The translations under genes were made by a program, and so were the position numbers. Below are positions 1 to 8,695 of a stretch of DNA of 64,000 nucleotides, piece after piece. The DNA comes from Pseudomonadales bacterium (lineage in GTDB: Bacteria > Pseudomonadota > Gammaproteobacteria > Pseudomonadales > Azotimanducaceae): NCBI GenBank assembly GCA_019090615.1, contig JAHRVQ010000053.1, positions 23,825 through 87,824 on the forward strand, read 5' to 3'. Numbering within the stretch: position 1 is the stretch's first letter; every line of letters starts with the position of its first letter. A model generated the notes under the pieces. That model saw only the letters and a program-made list of their open reading frames with translations, searched no databases and was not told where the DNA came from.

Positions 1-2
1 AT

Positions 3-875
3 TATGTACCAGCGGATAGCAAATTACCCATATTTGCATCGTTAGGTATTTTTCTGACTGTTTTTGGTATGGGAAATATCTTAATTGATATGACTGCGGG
101 TGCAGAACATTCTATTGGTGCCTACATAATGATGGTGGGTGGACTTGTTTTGGGTAGTACCTTGTTCTTCTGGTTCAAGACGGTCATCGAAGAAAACCAT
201 GCCAAGATGTACAGTAATCAGCTAAACCGGTCATTCGTATGGGGCATGAGTTGGTTCATTTTTTCTGAGGTGATGTTCTTTGCCGCGTTTTTTGGCACAT
301 TATTTTATGTTCGAGTTTTTGTCATCGACTGGATCGGTGGTGTCGGAGATCGTGGGCCAAGCAATATGTTGTGGCCGGACTACACGCCTGAATGGCCTTT
401 GTTAAATACGCCTGATCCAGAACAATTCCCAGGTGCACACAAACCAATGGGCTGGTTCGGACTACCTTTAGCAAATACGATACTGCTAATGACTTCCAGT
501 TTTACTGTAACAATGGCTCATCACGGTATTAAAGAAGGCAATAGGAAAAAGATTATTAACTGGTTGGCACTAACAGTTGCACTTGGTGTTGCTTTTCTAA
601 TTTGCCAGGTTCTGGAATATTATGAAGCTTATGCGCATTTGGGTTTAACCCTCGATTCGGGTATCTATGGCACTACATTTTTCATGTTGACCGGTTTTCA
701 CGGCGCCCATGTAACGCTCGGCACGTTTATGTTGGCGGTTATGCTGGGGCGTGCAATAAAGGGTCATTTCACCGCGGATGATTGTTTCGGTTTTGAAGCA
801 GCAGCGTGGTACTGGCATTTTGTTGATGTTGTTTGGGTTGGTTTATTTCTCTTTGTCTATATCCTTGGCAGTTAA
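3..875 (+). CDS. ctaE: Cytochrome c oxidase subunit III (5' partial)
   Basis: Subunit III of the aa3-type terminal oxidase in the inner membrane; it stabilises the proton-pumping core. The reading frame is open from base 3, upstream of the first ATG at 69, and encodes the usual family N-terminus (YVPADSKLPIFASLGIFLTVFG), so the gene runs off the left edge and the ATG at 69 is internal. Seen: several hydrophobic helices, the conserved SEVMFFAAFF segment, the GFHGAHVTLGT motif, and a C-terminal WYWHFVDVVW stretch, all typical of COX3. A strong hairpin follows. The next plus-strand genes (SURF1, ctaB, SCO) are oxidase assembly factors, so this is the tail of a cox operon. Confidence 0.97.
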   Translation, partial: YVPADSKLPIFASLGIFLTVFGMGNILIDMTAGAEHSIGAYIMMVGGLVLGSTLFFWFKTVIEENHAKMYSNQLNRSFVWGMSWFIFSEVMFFAAFFGTLFYVRVFVIDWIGGVGDRGPSNMLWPDYTPEWPLLNTPDPEQFPGAHKPMGWFGLPLANTILLMTSSFTVTMAHHGIKEGNRKKIINWLALTVALGVAFLICQVLEYYEAYAHLGLTLDSGIYGTTFFMLTGFHGAHVTLGTFMLAVMLGRAIKGHFTADDCFGFEAAAWYWHFVDVVWVGLFLFVYILGS

Positions 876-930
876 AGAGGTAGCTAGAAAAGAGGTAGTT
901 AAAAGAAATAAAATTTGGCTTGTTGCTTAG

Positions 931-960
931 GAAAACGATCTCGTCACTGAGATCGTTTTC
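931..960 (+). terminator. Hairpin after cox3, probable terminator
   Basis: A perfect 12 bp inverted repeat (931-942 and 949-960) with a 6-base loop. The right arm ends in TTTTC, giving a short U-rich tail. It lies between cox3 and the convergent DUF2909 gene and could serve both, since the left arm starts GAAAA. Confidence 0.75.
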
Positions 961-1020
961 GTTTCAGACTGGAGTAGAAGCAAATTTTTCTGCAGCGCTA
1001 GTATTTTAACATTGGCAAAC

Positions 1021-1245
1021 TTACTTTATTGGATGATGCCAGGGCGCTGATATCCCAAGATCACCCGACCAGACGCCGTAGGTAACAGCGAGTAGTAACA
1101 AAGCTGCCAATGTAACGCGGGTCAACAACCAGTTTGCAGTTCGCTTACCGCCGCGTCCCTGCTCCTTTATCAAGGTGACAAAGGCAAGGCCAAGAGTGAG
1201 TACGTTTCCGATCAATAATATTATAATTATGACTTTCAGCCACAT
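1021..1245 (-). CDS. DUF2909 small twin-transmembrane protein
   Basis: A 74-residue protein with two hydrophobic helices, about residues 4-24 and 41-60, joined by a basic loop (KEQGRGGKRTANW). Length, topology and place between cox3 and SURF1 match the DUF2909 family, which sits in this position in pseudomonads and relatives. The function is unknown; a role in oxidase assembly is inferred only from location. It is on the opposite strand to the rest of the cluster and starts about 160 bp before SURF1, so the two are divergent. Confidence 0.82.
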   Translation of the reverse strand: MWLKVIIIILLIGNVLTLGLAFVTLIKEQGRGGKRTANWLLTRVTLAALLLLAVTYGVWSGDLGISAPWHHPIK

Positions 1246-1406
1246 AAAAGAACTTCTGTTAGGGGTTTATAAAGATTATACGGTTGATATGATTGAAGTA
1301 CATTGGCAATCAGAGGATTTGGATCAGCATTGTTTCGCTGTCAAACTGTCTAGAAAAACTCGCCTTTGGAAAAAGAAACAACTTAAGCCGCAGATGAGTA
1401 TTAGTA

Positions 1407-2117
1407 ATGGCTGCTAAATTTAATTGGCCAATGACCTTTTTTAGTTTGTTCTTCCTGCTGCTATTTCTTTATCTTGGCTATTGGCAGATAAACCGGGGCC
1501 AGGAAAAAGAAATCTTTATCGATGAAGATATCCTACGTAGGAAACAGCCTGGTCTAACAATTTCTATGTTGCCGCAAGCCAGGATGGTGATCGATGGCCA
1601 ACCGATTGTATTAGAGGGGGATTACGATTTAGAAACAATTTTTCTGCTAGATAACAGAGTGTTAAACGGGCATGTGGGCTATGAAGTGTTGATGCCGTTT
1701 AAGGATCAATCAGGCATTGTTGTGCTACTGAATCGAGGTTTTGTACCAATGACTCAATCCCGACATATTCTGCCAGATATCCCTTCCGTGCCGATCTCTG
1801 ACAGGGTTGATGGGAAATTAAAATTAAACGGTAATATATATATTCAGCGACGTCCGGGCCCAGAGCAGAATTTTATTGAAAATAATGTATCGCCGTTTGT
1901 GGTTCAGTCAGCTGAACCGCATAGGCTTGAGCATATATTAGCTTTATATCCCCATGTCATTCGACTAAACGCTGCAAGTCCAGGAGCCCTGCCTAGGCAT
2001 TGGCCTTTGGTGACGATGAGTCCAGATCGGCATTTTGGTTATGCGTTAACCTGGTTTTCTATGGCGTTGGCAATTACTGTGGCCTATTTGTTTTTTATTT
2101 TTCGTGCTCAGGAATAA
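1407..2117 (+). CDS. SURF1 family cytochrome oxidase assembly protein
   Basis: Assists insertion of heme a into cytochrome c oxidase. Residues about 9-25 form an N-terminal membrane helix ending in the family signature LGYWQINRGQEKE. A periplasmic domain follows with LLNRGFVP and other conserved pieces, and a second helix near the C-terminus (about 211-232) after HFGYALTWFSMA. Length (236 residues) is normal. It precedes a small cox-associated gene by 29 bp, which suggests one transcript with ctaB and SCO. Confidence 0.93.
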   Translation: MAAKFNWPMTFFSLFFLLLFLYLGYWQINRGQEKEIFIDEDILRRKQPGLTISMLPQARMVIDGQPIVLEGDYDLETIFLLDNRVLNGHVGYEVLMPFKDQSGIVVLLNRGFVPMTQSRHILPDIPSVPISDRVDGKLKLNGNIYIQRRPGPEQNFIENNVSPFVVQSAEPHRLEHILALYPHVIRLNAASPGALPRHWPLVTMSPDRHFGYALTWFSMALAITVAYLFFIFRAQE

Positions 2118-2146
2118 CTTGATGGCGCATCGATTATGGAACCCGA

Positions 2147-2719
2147 ATGACTGATTCTATCACTTCAAAAAATAAGGCCAGCCTGGTTATACTTTTTAGT
2201 ATTGGCCTGGTGCCGGTATTGGTGGCTTACGTAGTCTATGTATTTTTCCCGCACCTGTTACCTGCCACTACAACTAACCAGGGTCAGCTAATTGTTCCGC
2301 CCATTGAAAATACAGCGATTGGGCTAGAGAAGGAGGACAGGAAGTGGTTGCTTTTATTACCTGTGGATTCCAGTTGTGGTGCCGAATGTGAGCAGCGCTT
2401 GTATCTGGCACGGCAGATTAATCTTGCGCTGGGTAAAGAATCAGAACGGGTTAAGCGGGTGCTAATAGTCTCAGCGAATACTAGTGCCGATTTAACTGAG
2501 CGATTGATGCAGCAATATCACGACATGCGCCTTTTACCTCTGGACGGGGAAATGTTGGCTAATCAGTTATCCAGCGTAGTTGCAAGGGACCAGCTTAGTA
2601 CAACTATTTTTGTAATGGACCCAAACGGCAATATTATGATGTATTACTCCTTAGACCGAGCGGGTAAGGGTATGTTACGGGACCTTAAACATCTTCTGAA
2701 AGTCTCCAATATCGGTTGA
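2147..2719 (+). CDS. Membrane-anchored protein of the cox cluster (thioredoxin-like?)
   Basis: A 190-residue protein with one N-terminal membrane helix (about residues 12-34) and a periplasmic domain. The domain has a two-cysteine segment (SSCGAECEQRLYLARQINLALG, about residues 76-97) and a late TIFVMDPNGNIMMYY strand, which looks like the thioredoxin-fold layout of SCO-like proteins, though the CxxxC is not in the exact SCO form. Unnamed proteins of this kind usually sit between SURF1 and ctaA in gammaproteobacterial cox clusters. A role in copper or heme delivery is inference. Confidence 0.65.
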   Translation: MTDSITSKNKASLVILFSIGLVPVLVAYVVYVFFPHLLPATTTNQGQLIVPPIENTAIGLEKEDRKWLLLLPVDSSCGAECEQRLYLARQINLALGKESERVKRVLIVSANTSADLTERLMQQYHDMRLLPLDGEMLANQLSSVVARDQLSTTIFVMDPNGNIMMYYSLDRAGKGMLRDLKHLLKVSNIG

Positions 2720-2801
2720 TTTAGCGTTAAAAATACCATTGCGTTTCGAATAGGTTTGTTGCGCTCAAATTATCTAACAGAGAATAAAAGAACTTATTAT
2801 T

Positions 2802-3710
2802 GTGTCCAATTCAGCCTCCTTAGTTTTTACTCAACCGCTCTGGCGTGACTATCTTGAAATGTGTAAGCCACGCGTTGTGCTGCTCATGTTACTTTGTAGT
2901 CTGGTGGGTATGTTACTCGCGACGCCGGCAATGGTACCCTGGCATATATTGATCCTGGGTAATCTCGGGATAGCTTTGGTTGCAGGTTCTGCAGCTGCTC
3001 TGAATCATCTAATTGACGCTAAAATTGATGCGGCGATGGCAAGGACCAAAGCCAGGCCAATAGCAAGAGGCCGAGTATCCAATGTACAGGCTGGGGTATT
3101 TGTTGGTGTTACTGGGGTTGCGGGTTTATTAATACTTGCCGTCTATATTAACCCGCTTACAGCCTGGCTTAACTTGGCTTCCTGGTTGGGTTATGGCGTT
3201 ATTTATACGGTATACCTAAAACGTGCGACACCACAGAATATTGTTATTGGGGGTTTGTTTGGTGCAGCGCCACCTTTATTTGGCTGGACGGCAGTAACTA
3301 ATAGCCTCGATGGCGGCGGATTGTTGCTAGTACTGATCATTTTTGCCTGGACACCACCGCACTTTTGGGCCCTGGCAATTGAGCGTAAAGATGAGTACAG
3401 CCAGGTTGAAGTGCCCATGCTACCCGTCACCCACGGGGTTATGTATACCAAAATTCATATATTGCTCTATACCATTATTATGATTTTAGTCTCAGTGTTG
3501 CCTTTTCTTTCTGGGATGAGTCAGCTGTTTTATCTGGTTTCTGCATTGGTGCTAGGGGCTGGTTTTATTTATTGGGATCTAGTGTTGCTAAGAGGCTTGA
3601 ATAGCAATGCACCGATGAAAACATTTCGTTATTCCATTATCTATTTAATGTTATTGTTTTTAGCACTACTCATTGACCATTACTTACCGGTGAATTATTT
3701 TGGCATTTAA
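2802..3710 (+). CDS. cyoE: Protoheme IX farnesyltransferase (heme O synthase)
   Basis: Adds a farnesyl tail to protoheme IX to make heme O, the precursor of heme A. Integral membrane protein of the UbiA superfamily. Seen: the first Asp-rich motif [19 protein letters not shown], the [14 protein letters not shown] loop, the GAAPPLFGW and [11 protein letters not shown] segments, and about nine hydrophobic helices. The start is GTG at 2802. Its stop overlaps the TTG candidate start of the next gene by 11 bp, so translation is probably coupled. Heme A synthase (ctaA), normally just upstream, is not present. Confidence 0.96.
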   Translation: MSNSASLVFTQPLWRDYLEMCKPRVVLLMLLCSLVGMLLATPAMVPWHILILGNLGIALVAGSAAALNHLIDAKIDAAMARTKARPIARGRVSNVQAGVFVGVTGVAGLLILAVYINPLTAWLNLASWLGYGVIYTVYLKRATPQNIVIGGLFGAAPPLFGWTAVTNSLDGGGLLLVLIIFAWTPPHFWALAIERKDEYSQVEVPMLPVTHGVMYTKIHILLYTIIMILVSVLPFLSGMSQLFYLVSALVLGAGFIYWDLVLLRGLNSNAPMKTFRYSIIYLMLLFLALLIDHYLPVNYFGI

Positions 3711-4332
3711 CGCGCAACAACAAATGGGAATTCGTCGAACCCTTATCGGTTTAGCGGGCATTATAGCGTTGGTATTAGGGTTGTTTTTTTCAAGTGTTAT
3801 GACGCCGAAACCATTGTCGCAACAGCAACTTTATGAGCTCGGTTATTTTAGCTTTGACAAGGCGCGTAAAATAAGCCCATTTAGCCTTGTTAATAATAGT
3901 GGTGAAGCAGTTAGCCTGGCGCAATTTAAAGGTCAATGGTCTTTGCTGTTCTTTGGCTTTACTTCCTGTCCTGATATTTGTCCAACAACGCTTGGGGTAC
4001 TTAATCGGGCTGTAGTTGAGTTACCGGTGAAACCGCAGGTGATCATGGTTTCGGTGGATCCTGAAAGAGATTCAGCAGCAGTACTGAATCAATATGTGCC
4101 AAGTTTTAATCCCGAATTTATTGGTTATACGGGTGAAACGGACCAGGTTGCCCAGTTGGCGACCGAGCTAAATGTAGCCTTCGGTAAGGTACCAGGGTAT
4201 GAACCAGATACTTATACGGTGGATCATTCCGCAACTATTGTGGTTATTAATCCAGCAGGTGGGTATCAGGGGTTTATTAAATCACCACATCAGGCCTTGA
4301 AAATAACTCAGATCCTGAATTCTCTGATGTAA
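3700..4332 (+). CDS. SCO1/SenC family copper chaperone
   Basis: Delivers copper to the CuA site of cytochrome oxidase. Seen: N-terminal membrane anchor, then a thioredoxin fold with the copper-binding CxxxC in [13 protein letters not shown] and the distal histidine in [10 protein letters not shown], which completes the metal site. The TTG at 3700 overlaps ctaB and is preceded by GGTGA at normal spacing; an in-frame ATG at 3724 is an alternative start. The gene ends 5 bp from the convergent thrB, with no hairpin between them. Confidence 0.94.
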   Translation: MAFNAQQQMGIRRTLIGLAGIIALVLGLFFSSVMTPKPLSQQQLYELGYFSFDKARKISPFSLVNNSGEAVSLAQFKGQWSLLFFGFTSCPDICPTTLGVLNRAVVELPVKPQVIMVSVDPERDSAAVLNQYVPSFNPEFIGYTGETDQVAQLATELNVAFGKVPGYEPDTYTVDHSATIVVINPAGGYQGFIKSPHQALKITQILNSLM

Positions 4333-4337
4333 CACAC

Positions 4338-5282
4338 TTAAGCCTGACTGAGATGGCGGAGTAGATTCAGAAATTCATTAGGATCTTTTAGCGGTTCTCC
4401 ATTGTTGTTATCACCGCTGCTGAACCGCGTGAGTATAAAACGCATGGCAGCGAACCTTTGAAATATGAGCAATGCATCAAGTTCAAATTCTGTAAGCTCT
4501 CTAATGGATTGATAACCGTCAAGTAACGCCTGGCGGTGGTCGGGTATCATTTTTCCGCCCTGTGAGCTACACCAGTCGTTGATAGATATGGCGATATCCT
4601 GTACTAGATAATCTTCACTGGCATGGAAAAAGTCGATAATGCCGGTAATCTGGTTGCCTTCGAGCAGGCAATTATCCCGGAACAGATCACCATGAATGAT
4701 ACCGCGTGGTAAGTCTGCGCTGGCTTCAGATTCACAGGGGTCAAACTCAATATACTGACTGAGAACTTCATTAAGTAATTGCTGCTCTGCCGGTGTTATT
4801 TTGGTGGAGATTTCAGCAAGTCTGGCTGTCTGCCATTTAGTGTCATAGGGGTTGCTGCGGCTGTATCTGGTTTTTTTTGCTGATTCATGGAGCTCAGCGA
4901 GTTTGGCGCCCAGGTTATAACATTGTTCAGGGTTGACCTGTTGTGGGTGGGAGCCGGTGAGCCGACTAAAAAGCCAGGTTGGTTTGCCGCAGAAGCTGGT
5001 GCTGGTCATGCCGTCGAGGGTTGATTGGGGCGCAGGTACTGGTAGGCCACGATGATATAGCTGAGCGATTAAATCATTAAAAAAGGCCACTTCGTCAAAT
5101 GACAGTGATTCAGCAATAGTAAGTACATACTCATCAAGCACGCCTTCATTTTCGAGGGTGACATAATAGTTTGAATTTTCAATACCGTCGGTAATTGGCG
5201 TATGAGCATGTAATTCGCCCAGCTCAAACATAATTAAATAGCGGGCCAGAGATTCTGCTTTGAAGTGGGTAAATGTTGCCAT
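4338..5282 (-). CDS. thrB: Homoserine kinase (APH-fold type)
   Basis: Phosphorylates homoserine in threonine synthesis, feeding the thrC product found 12 kb away. It belongs to the aminoglycoside-phosphotransferase-fold type used by pseudomonads, not the GHMP type of E. coli. Seen: the start motif TITDGIENSNYYV region, catalytic loop GIIHGDLFRDNCL (Asp as base, Asn for Mg), and the following IIDFFHASEDY. Length 314 residues is normal. It lies downstream of the DUF2782 gene on the same strand, the order seen beside polA in Pseudomonas. Confidence 0.94.
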   Translation of the reverse strand: MATFTHFKAESLARYLIMFELGELHAHTPITDGIENSNYYVTLENEGVLDEYVLTIAESLSFDEVAFFNDLIAQLYHRGLPVPAPQSTLDGMTSTSFCGKPTWLFSRLTGSHPQQVNPEQCYNLGAKLAELHESAKKTRYSRSNPYDTKWQTARLAEISTKITPAEQQLLNEVLSQYIEFDPCESEASADLPRGIIHGDLFRDNCLLEGNQITGIIDFFHASEDYLVQDIAISINDWCSSQGGKMIPDHRQALLDGYQSIRELTEFELDALLIFQRFAAMRFILTRFSSGDNNNGEPLKDPNEFLNLLRHLSQA

Positions 5283-5369
5283 CGGTTAAACCTGTATATT
5301 AAAGAGAGGGTCGCCAGGCAAAGAAAGCGGTTTCTTAGCTGTTGGTTGATAACCCGAGTGGAATACAAA

Positions 5370-5684
5370 CTACCAATCAAACAAAACCCATTGTGGGTAA
5401 AGCTTCTGGCCATGGTCCAGGCTGTTATAATGTGCTGAGCCGTCTGCTGGCACCATATAATAGGCATAACCTACGTTCGGCACGATTTTTATCATTAATA
5501 AGCGACCGTTGACACGATATTCGTAAACGGTTTTATTCTCCCCAGCAACGATTTCTATATCTCCATCGCTAATATCCTGCCGACTGGGTATATATATTTC
5601 GCTGGCATAAATTACAGTTGTCCAATAACACATAAAAGCGAGTATTATCGGGCGGAAAAATTTATTTAAGTCAGTTCGGTTCAC
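5370..5684 (-). CDS. DUF2782 small secreted protein
   Basis: A secreted or periplasmic protein of about 104 residues, family DUF2782, function unknown. I chose the GTG at 5684: it gives a clean signal peptide (basic start, hydrophobic FFRPIILAFMCYWTTVIYA, then a cleavage-like ASE) and leaves room for the divergent polA start. A longer reading from TTG at 5729 would overlap polA. The mature part contains the family's EYRVNGRLLMIKIVPNVG-like core and ends in aromatic residues. It is divergent from polA and upstream of thrB, a conserved arrangement. Confidence 0.8.
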   Translation of the reverse strand: MNRTDLNKFFRPIILAFMCYWTTVIYASEIYIPSRQDISDGDIEIVAGENKTVYEYRVNGRLLMIKIVPNVGYAYYMVPADGSAHYNSLDHGQKLYPQWVLFDW

Positions 5685-5719
5685 AGTATCGTTATAAGCA
5701 GTTAGCAAGTGAGTAGCCA

Positions 5720-8425
5720 ATGAAAACAATCAATCCACTGGTTTTGGTCGATGGGTCATCCTACCTGTTTCGGGCATTTCATGCATTACCAAAGTTGATG
5801 AGCACTAAGGGCGCCAATACCGGTGCGATTAAAGGTGTTGTCAGCATGATTAAGAGGCTTATTAAAGATTATGCCGAAAGCCCGATTGTGGTGGTATTTG
5901 ATGCGAAAGGAAAAACTTTTCGGGATGACCTGTATCCCGAATATAAGGCCAATCGAGCCAGTATGCCCGAAGAACTGCGAGAACAGATTGCGCCCATCCA
6001 TGAAATTATCCGTGCAATGGGTCTACCTTTATTGGTTGTTGAGGGTGTTGAAGCCGATGACGTAATAGGCACTCTGGCTCAGCAGGCAACAGAACTGCAG
6101 CAACCTGTGGTTATTTCCACCGGCGACAAAGACATGGCGCAGCTAGTTAATGAACATGTCAGTCTGATTAATACTATGACCAATACTGCCATGGATGTTG
6201 AGGGTGTGGTGGAAAAGTTTGGTGTTCGGCCGGACCAGATAATTGACTATCTCGCACTAGTGGGCGATACCGCTGACAATATTCCTGGAGTGCCAAAATG
6301 CGGTCCAAAAACAGCGGTGAAATGGTTGCTTGGACATCAAAGTTTAAAGGGTGTGATTGCTAATGCAGATACTATCAAAGGCAAGGTCGGGGAAAATTTG
6401 CGAGCAAGCCTGGAGCTGCTGCCACTTTCATATCAATTAGCAACGATTAAGCTGGATGTGATGCTGGATTGTGAGTTGGCTGATCTTGTGCCACAAGCGC
6501 CAGATGTTGATGCCTTAATCAAGTTATTTACCGAGTATGAATTACGTCAATGGGTTGATGAGTTGGCCGTTGATAATAATTCAACCAGCGCCCTGGCGGC
6601 AGCTGCAACCGCTGAAACAAGAAATTATGAAACAATTTTAACCCTTGATCGGTTTGACGTCTGGCTTGAACGTTTGGCTAATTCGAAGTTATTTGCATTT
6701 GATACAGAAACCACCAGTCTTGATTATATGCAAGCAGAACTAGTAGGGATCTCTTTTGCCCTGGTTGCTGGTGAGGCGGCCTACGTACCGCTTGCTCATG
6801 ATTACCCTGATGTAGTTGAGCAGTTAAATCGGGAATTTATTATTGAAAAAATACGCCCATTGCTTGAGGACCCACAGATTAAAAAGGTTGGCCAAAATCT
6901 TAAGTATGACCAGAGTGTAATGGCCCGCTACGATGTCACTATTCGGGGTATTAGTTTTGATACTATGTTGGAGTCTTATGTGCTTAATTCGGTGGCATCA
7001 AGGCATAATATGGATGACCTGGCGCTCAAGTACCTGGGAATAAAAACCGTCCATTTTGAAGATATAGCGGGTAAAGGGGCGAAACAAATTACCTTCGACA
7101 AGGTCCATTTGGATGTGGCTGGGCCCTATGCAGCCGAAGATGCCGATATTACATTGCAGTTACACGAAACGCTTTGGCCGAAATTGTGTGCGGAACCTGG
7201 TTTGCAAAAAGTTTTTGAAAAAATTGAATTACCTGTGCTTACTGTTTTATCGAAAATTGAGCGCAATGGCGTGCTGATCGATTCATCGCTGCTACTGCAG
7301 CAAAGTAAAGAAATTGATCTGCGTATGGTTGAGTTGCAAGCACAGGCCTATGAGCTTGCGGGAGAAACATTCAATCTTGGTTCACCCAAACAATTACAAA
7401 AAATATTTTTTGAAAAGCTCAACTTACCTGTTATCAAAAAGACGCCTAAGGGACAACCTTCAACAGCCGAGCCGGTATTGCAGGAGCTAGCCCTTGATTA
7501 CCCTTTACCCAAGGTGATAATCGAATATCGTGGCCTGAGTAAACTGAAATCGACTTATACTGATCAGCTGCCGCAGCAGGTCAATAACTCAACCGGTCGG
7601 GTACATACTTCTTACCATCAGGCGGTGGCGGCTACCGGTCGATTGTCTAGTCAAAATCCAAATCTGCAAAATATACCCATAAGAACCGATGAGGGGCGAC
7701 GGGTGAGAAAAGCCTTTATTGCCGCCGAGGGTTATAAACTTATCGCGGCAGACTATTCTCAAATTGAGTTAAGGATTATGGCGCACCTTTCTCAGGATGA
7801 GGGCCTGTTAACGGCTTTTGCCGCAGGGGAGGATATTCATAATGCAACAGCAGCCGAGGTATTTGGAGTTGATATTGGCCAGGTTCAAAGTTTTCAACGT
7901 CGTAGTGCAAAAGCCATTAATTTTGGTTTGATTTATGGCATGTCTGCTTTTGGTCTGGCGCGACAGTTGAAGATAAATCGCAATGACGCCCAGGAGTATA
8001 TTGATCTGTATTTTCAACGTTACCCTGGTGTTAAGCATTATATGGATGAAACTAAGAAAATTGCTGCTGAGCAAGGTTATGTTGAAACCTTGTTTGGTCG
8101 TCGTCTTTATCTTCCAGAAATTAAAGCGAGCAATTTCCAACGTCGTCAGGGTGCTGAACGAACGGCAATTAATGCACCTATGCAGGGTACTGCTGCGGAT
8201 ATTATCAAGCGGGCAATGATTGGGGTGGATCAATGGCTTGAGGATACGGGTGTAAAGGCACAAATGATTATGCAGGTACACGATGAACTTGTACTTGAAG
8301 CCGCCAATGACGAAGTTGCTGCGGTGGTTTCGGCATTGACGAAAATTATGTCCGAAGCGGCTGAGCTCAGTGTGCCGTTGGTGGTTGAGTGTGGTGTTGG
8401 AGAAAATTGGGAAGTGGCGCATTAG
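5720..8425 (+). CDS. polA: DNA polymerase I
   Basis: Gap-filling and primer-removing polymerase, 901 residues, full length. Domains in order: 5' nuclease (about 1-290, with VDGSSYLFRAFHALP at the start and the GVEADDVIGTLA and GDTADNIPG motifs); 3'-5' exonuclease (about 310-500, with FDTETTSLDYM, so proofreading residues are kept); polymerase (about 520-901, with DYSQIELRIMAHLSQDEG, the YGMSAFGLARQL O-helix region, and MQVHDELVLE). Everything needed for activity is visible. It is divergent from DUF2782 by 35 bp and convergent with engB, leaving the 268 bp gap that holds an sRNA-like locus. Confidence 0.98.
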   Translation: MKTINPLVLVDGSSYLFRAFHALPKLMSTKGANTGAIKGVVSMIKRLIKDYAESPIVVVFDAKGKTFRDDLYPEYKANRASMPEELREQIAPIHEIIRAMGLPLLVVEGVEADDVIGTLAQQATELQQPVVISTGDKDMAQLVNEHVSLINTMTNTAMDVEGVVEKFGVRPDQIIDYLALVGDTADNIPGVPKCGPKTAVKWLLGHQSLKGVIANADTIKGKVGENLRASLELLPLSYQLATIKLDVMLDCELADLVPQAPDVDALIKLFTEYELRQWVDELAVDNNSTSALAAAATAETRNYETILTLDRFDVWLERLANSKLFAFDTETTSLDYMQAELVGISFALVAGEAAYVPLAHDYPDVVEQLNREFIIEKIRPLLEDPQIKKVGQNLKYDQSVMARYDVTIRGISFDTMLESYVLNSVASRHNMDDLALKYLGIKTVHFEDIAGKGAKQITFDKVHLDVAGPYAAEDADITLQLHETLWPKLCAEPGLQKVFEKIELPVLTVLSKIERNGVLIDSSLLLQQSKEIDLRMVELQAQAYELAGETFNLGSPKQLQKIFFEKLNLPVIKKTPKGQPSTAEPVLQELALDYPLPKVIIEYRGLSKLKSTYTDQLPQQVNNSTGRVHTSYHQAVAATGRLSSQNPNLQNIPIRTDEGRRVRKAFIAAEGYKLIAADYSQIELRIMAHLSQDEGLLTAFAAGEDIHNATAAEVFGVDIGQVQSFQRRSAKAINFGLIYGMSAFGLARQLKINRNDAQEYIDLYFQRYPGVKHYMDETKKIAAEQGYVETLFGRRLYLPEIKASNFQRRQGAERTAINAPMQGTAADIIKRAMIGVDQWLEDTGVKAQMIMQVHDELVLEAANDEVAAVVSALTKIMSEAAELSVPLVVECGVGENWEVAH

Positions 8426-8463
8426 CCAGGAAAGTACCGTTAAGCGGCCATTTTGGTCGTTGG

Positions 8464-8494
8464 GTAAATGGATATAGGTCAGAAATTCATTAGT
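8464..8494 (+). repeat. Interspersed 31 bp motif, copy 1
   Basis: One of five co-oriented copies of a degenerate motif, approximately GTAAATGGACCTAAATCAG then AGATTC and a TTAGG-like end. This copy lies between polA and the sRNA-like locus and reads GTAAATGG, then ATATAGGTCAGAAATTCATTAG. Confidence 0.55.
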
Positions 8495-8616
8495 TGGTAG
8501 CAGGCTGTTAATTCAGGTTTAGGCTGCGCGGCGATAAATAAATTTAATATATTTTATTTAATGGGGAACTAAGACAATAATACCCAGTCTTAATTAATAG
8601 CAAGTCTATATGAACT

Positions 8617-8695
8617 TCGGAGTTTTCCCCCTAAAAACGACGAAGACCGCTACCCCGGTCACATCCTCCCCAAACGTGACCGGGGTCTTTTTTTT
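8617..8695 (+). ncRNA. Putative Spot 42/ErsA-position sRNA between polA and engB
   Basis: The polA-engB gap carries the Spot 42 sRNA in enterics and ErsA in Pseudomonas. Here it holds a pyrimidine-rich single-stranded stretch (TTTTCCCCC at 8624-8632), then a strong hairpin with a 10 bp perfect stem (8652-8661 and 8677-8686), a C-rich loop (CATCCTCCCC) and an eight-plus T run ending at 8695. A weak -10 (TCTATA, 8605-8610) would give a start near 8617; no good -35 is visible. The T run overlaps the engB stop codon. The 5' end and the family assignment are inference; the terminator is certain. Confidence 0.55.
8652..8695 (+). terminator. Strong intrinsic terminator before engB 3' end
   Basis: GC-rich 10 bp stem (ACCCCGGTCA pairing with TGACCGGGGT), 15-base C-rich loop, then CTTTTTTTT. 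It faces plus-strand transcripts coming from polA or from the putative sRNA. Confidence 0.9.

Noticed and set aside
1175..1417. 80-codon plus-strand frame before SURF1
   Set aside because: Half is antisense to the DUF2909 gene and it overlaps the SURF1 start; no family resemblance.
7808..8422. 204-codon minus-strand frame inside polA
   Set aside because: Fully antisense to the conserved polymerase domain, composition mirrors polA codons, no family resemblance.
8612..8640. GAACTT resembling a sigma-E/AlgU -35 box near the sRNA-like locus
   Set aside because: No TCTGA-like -10 at 16-17 bp; treated as chance.
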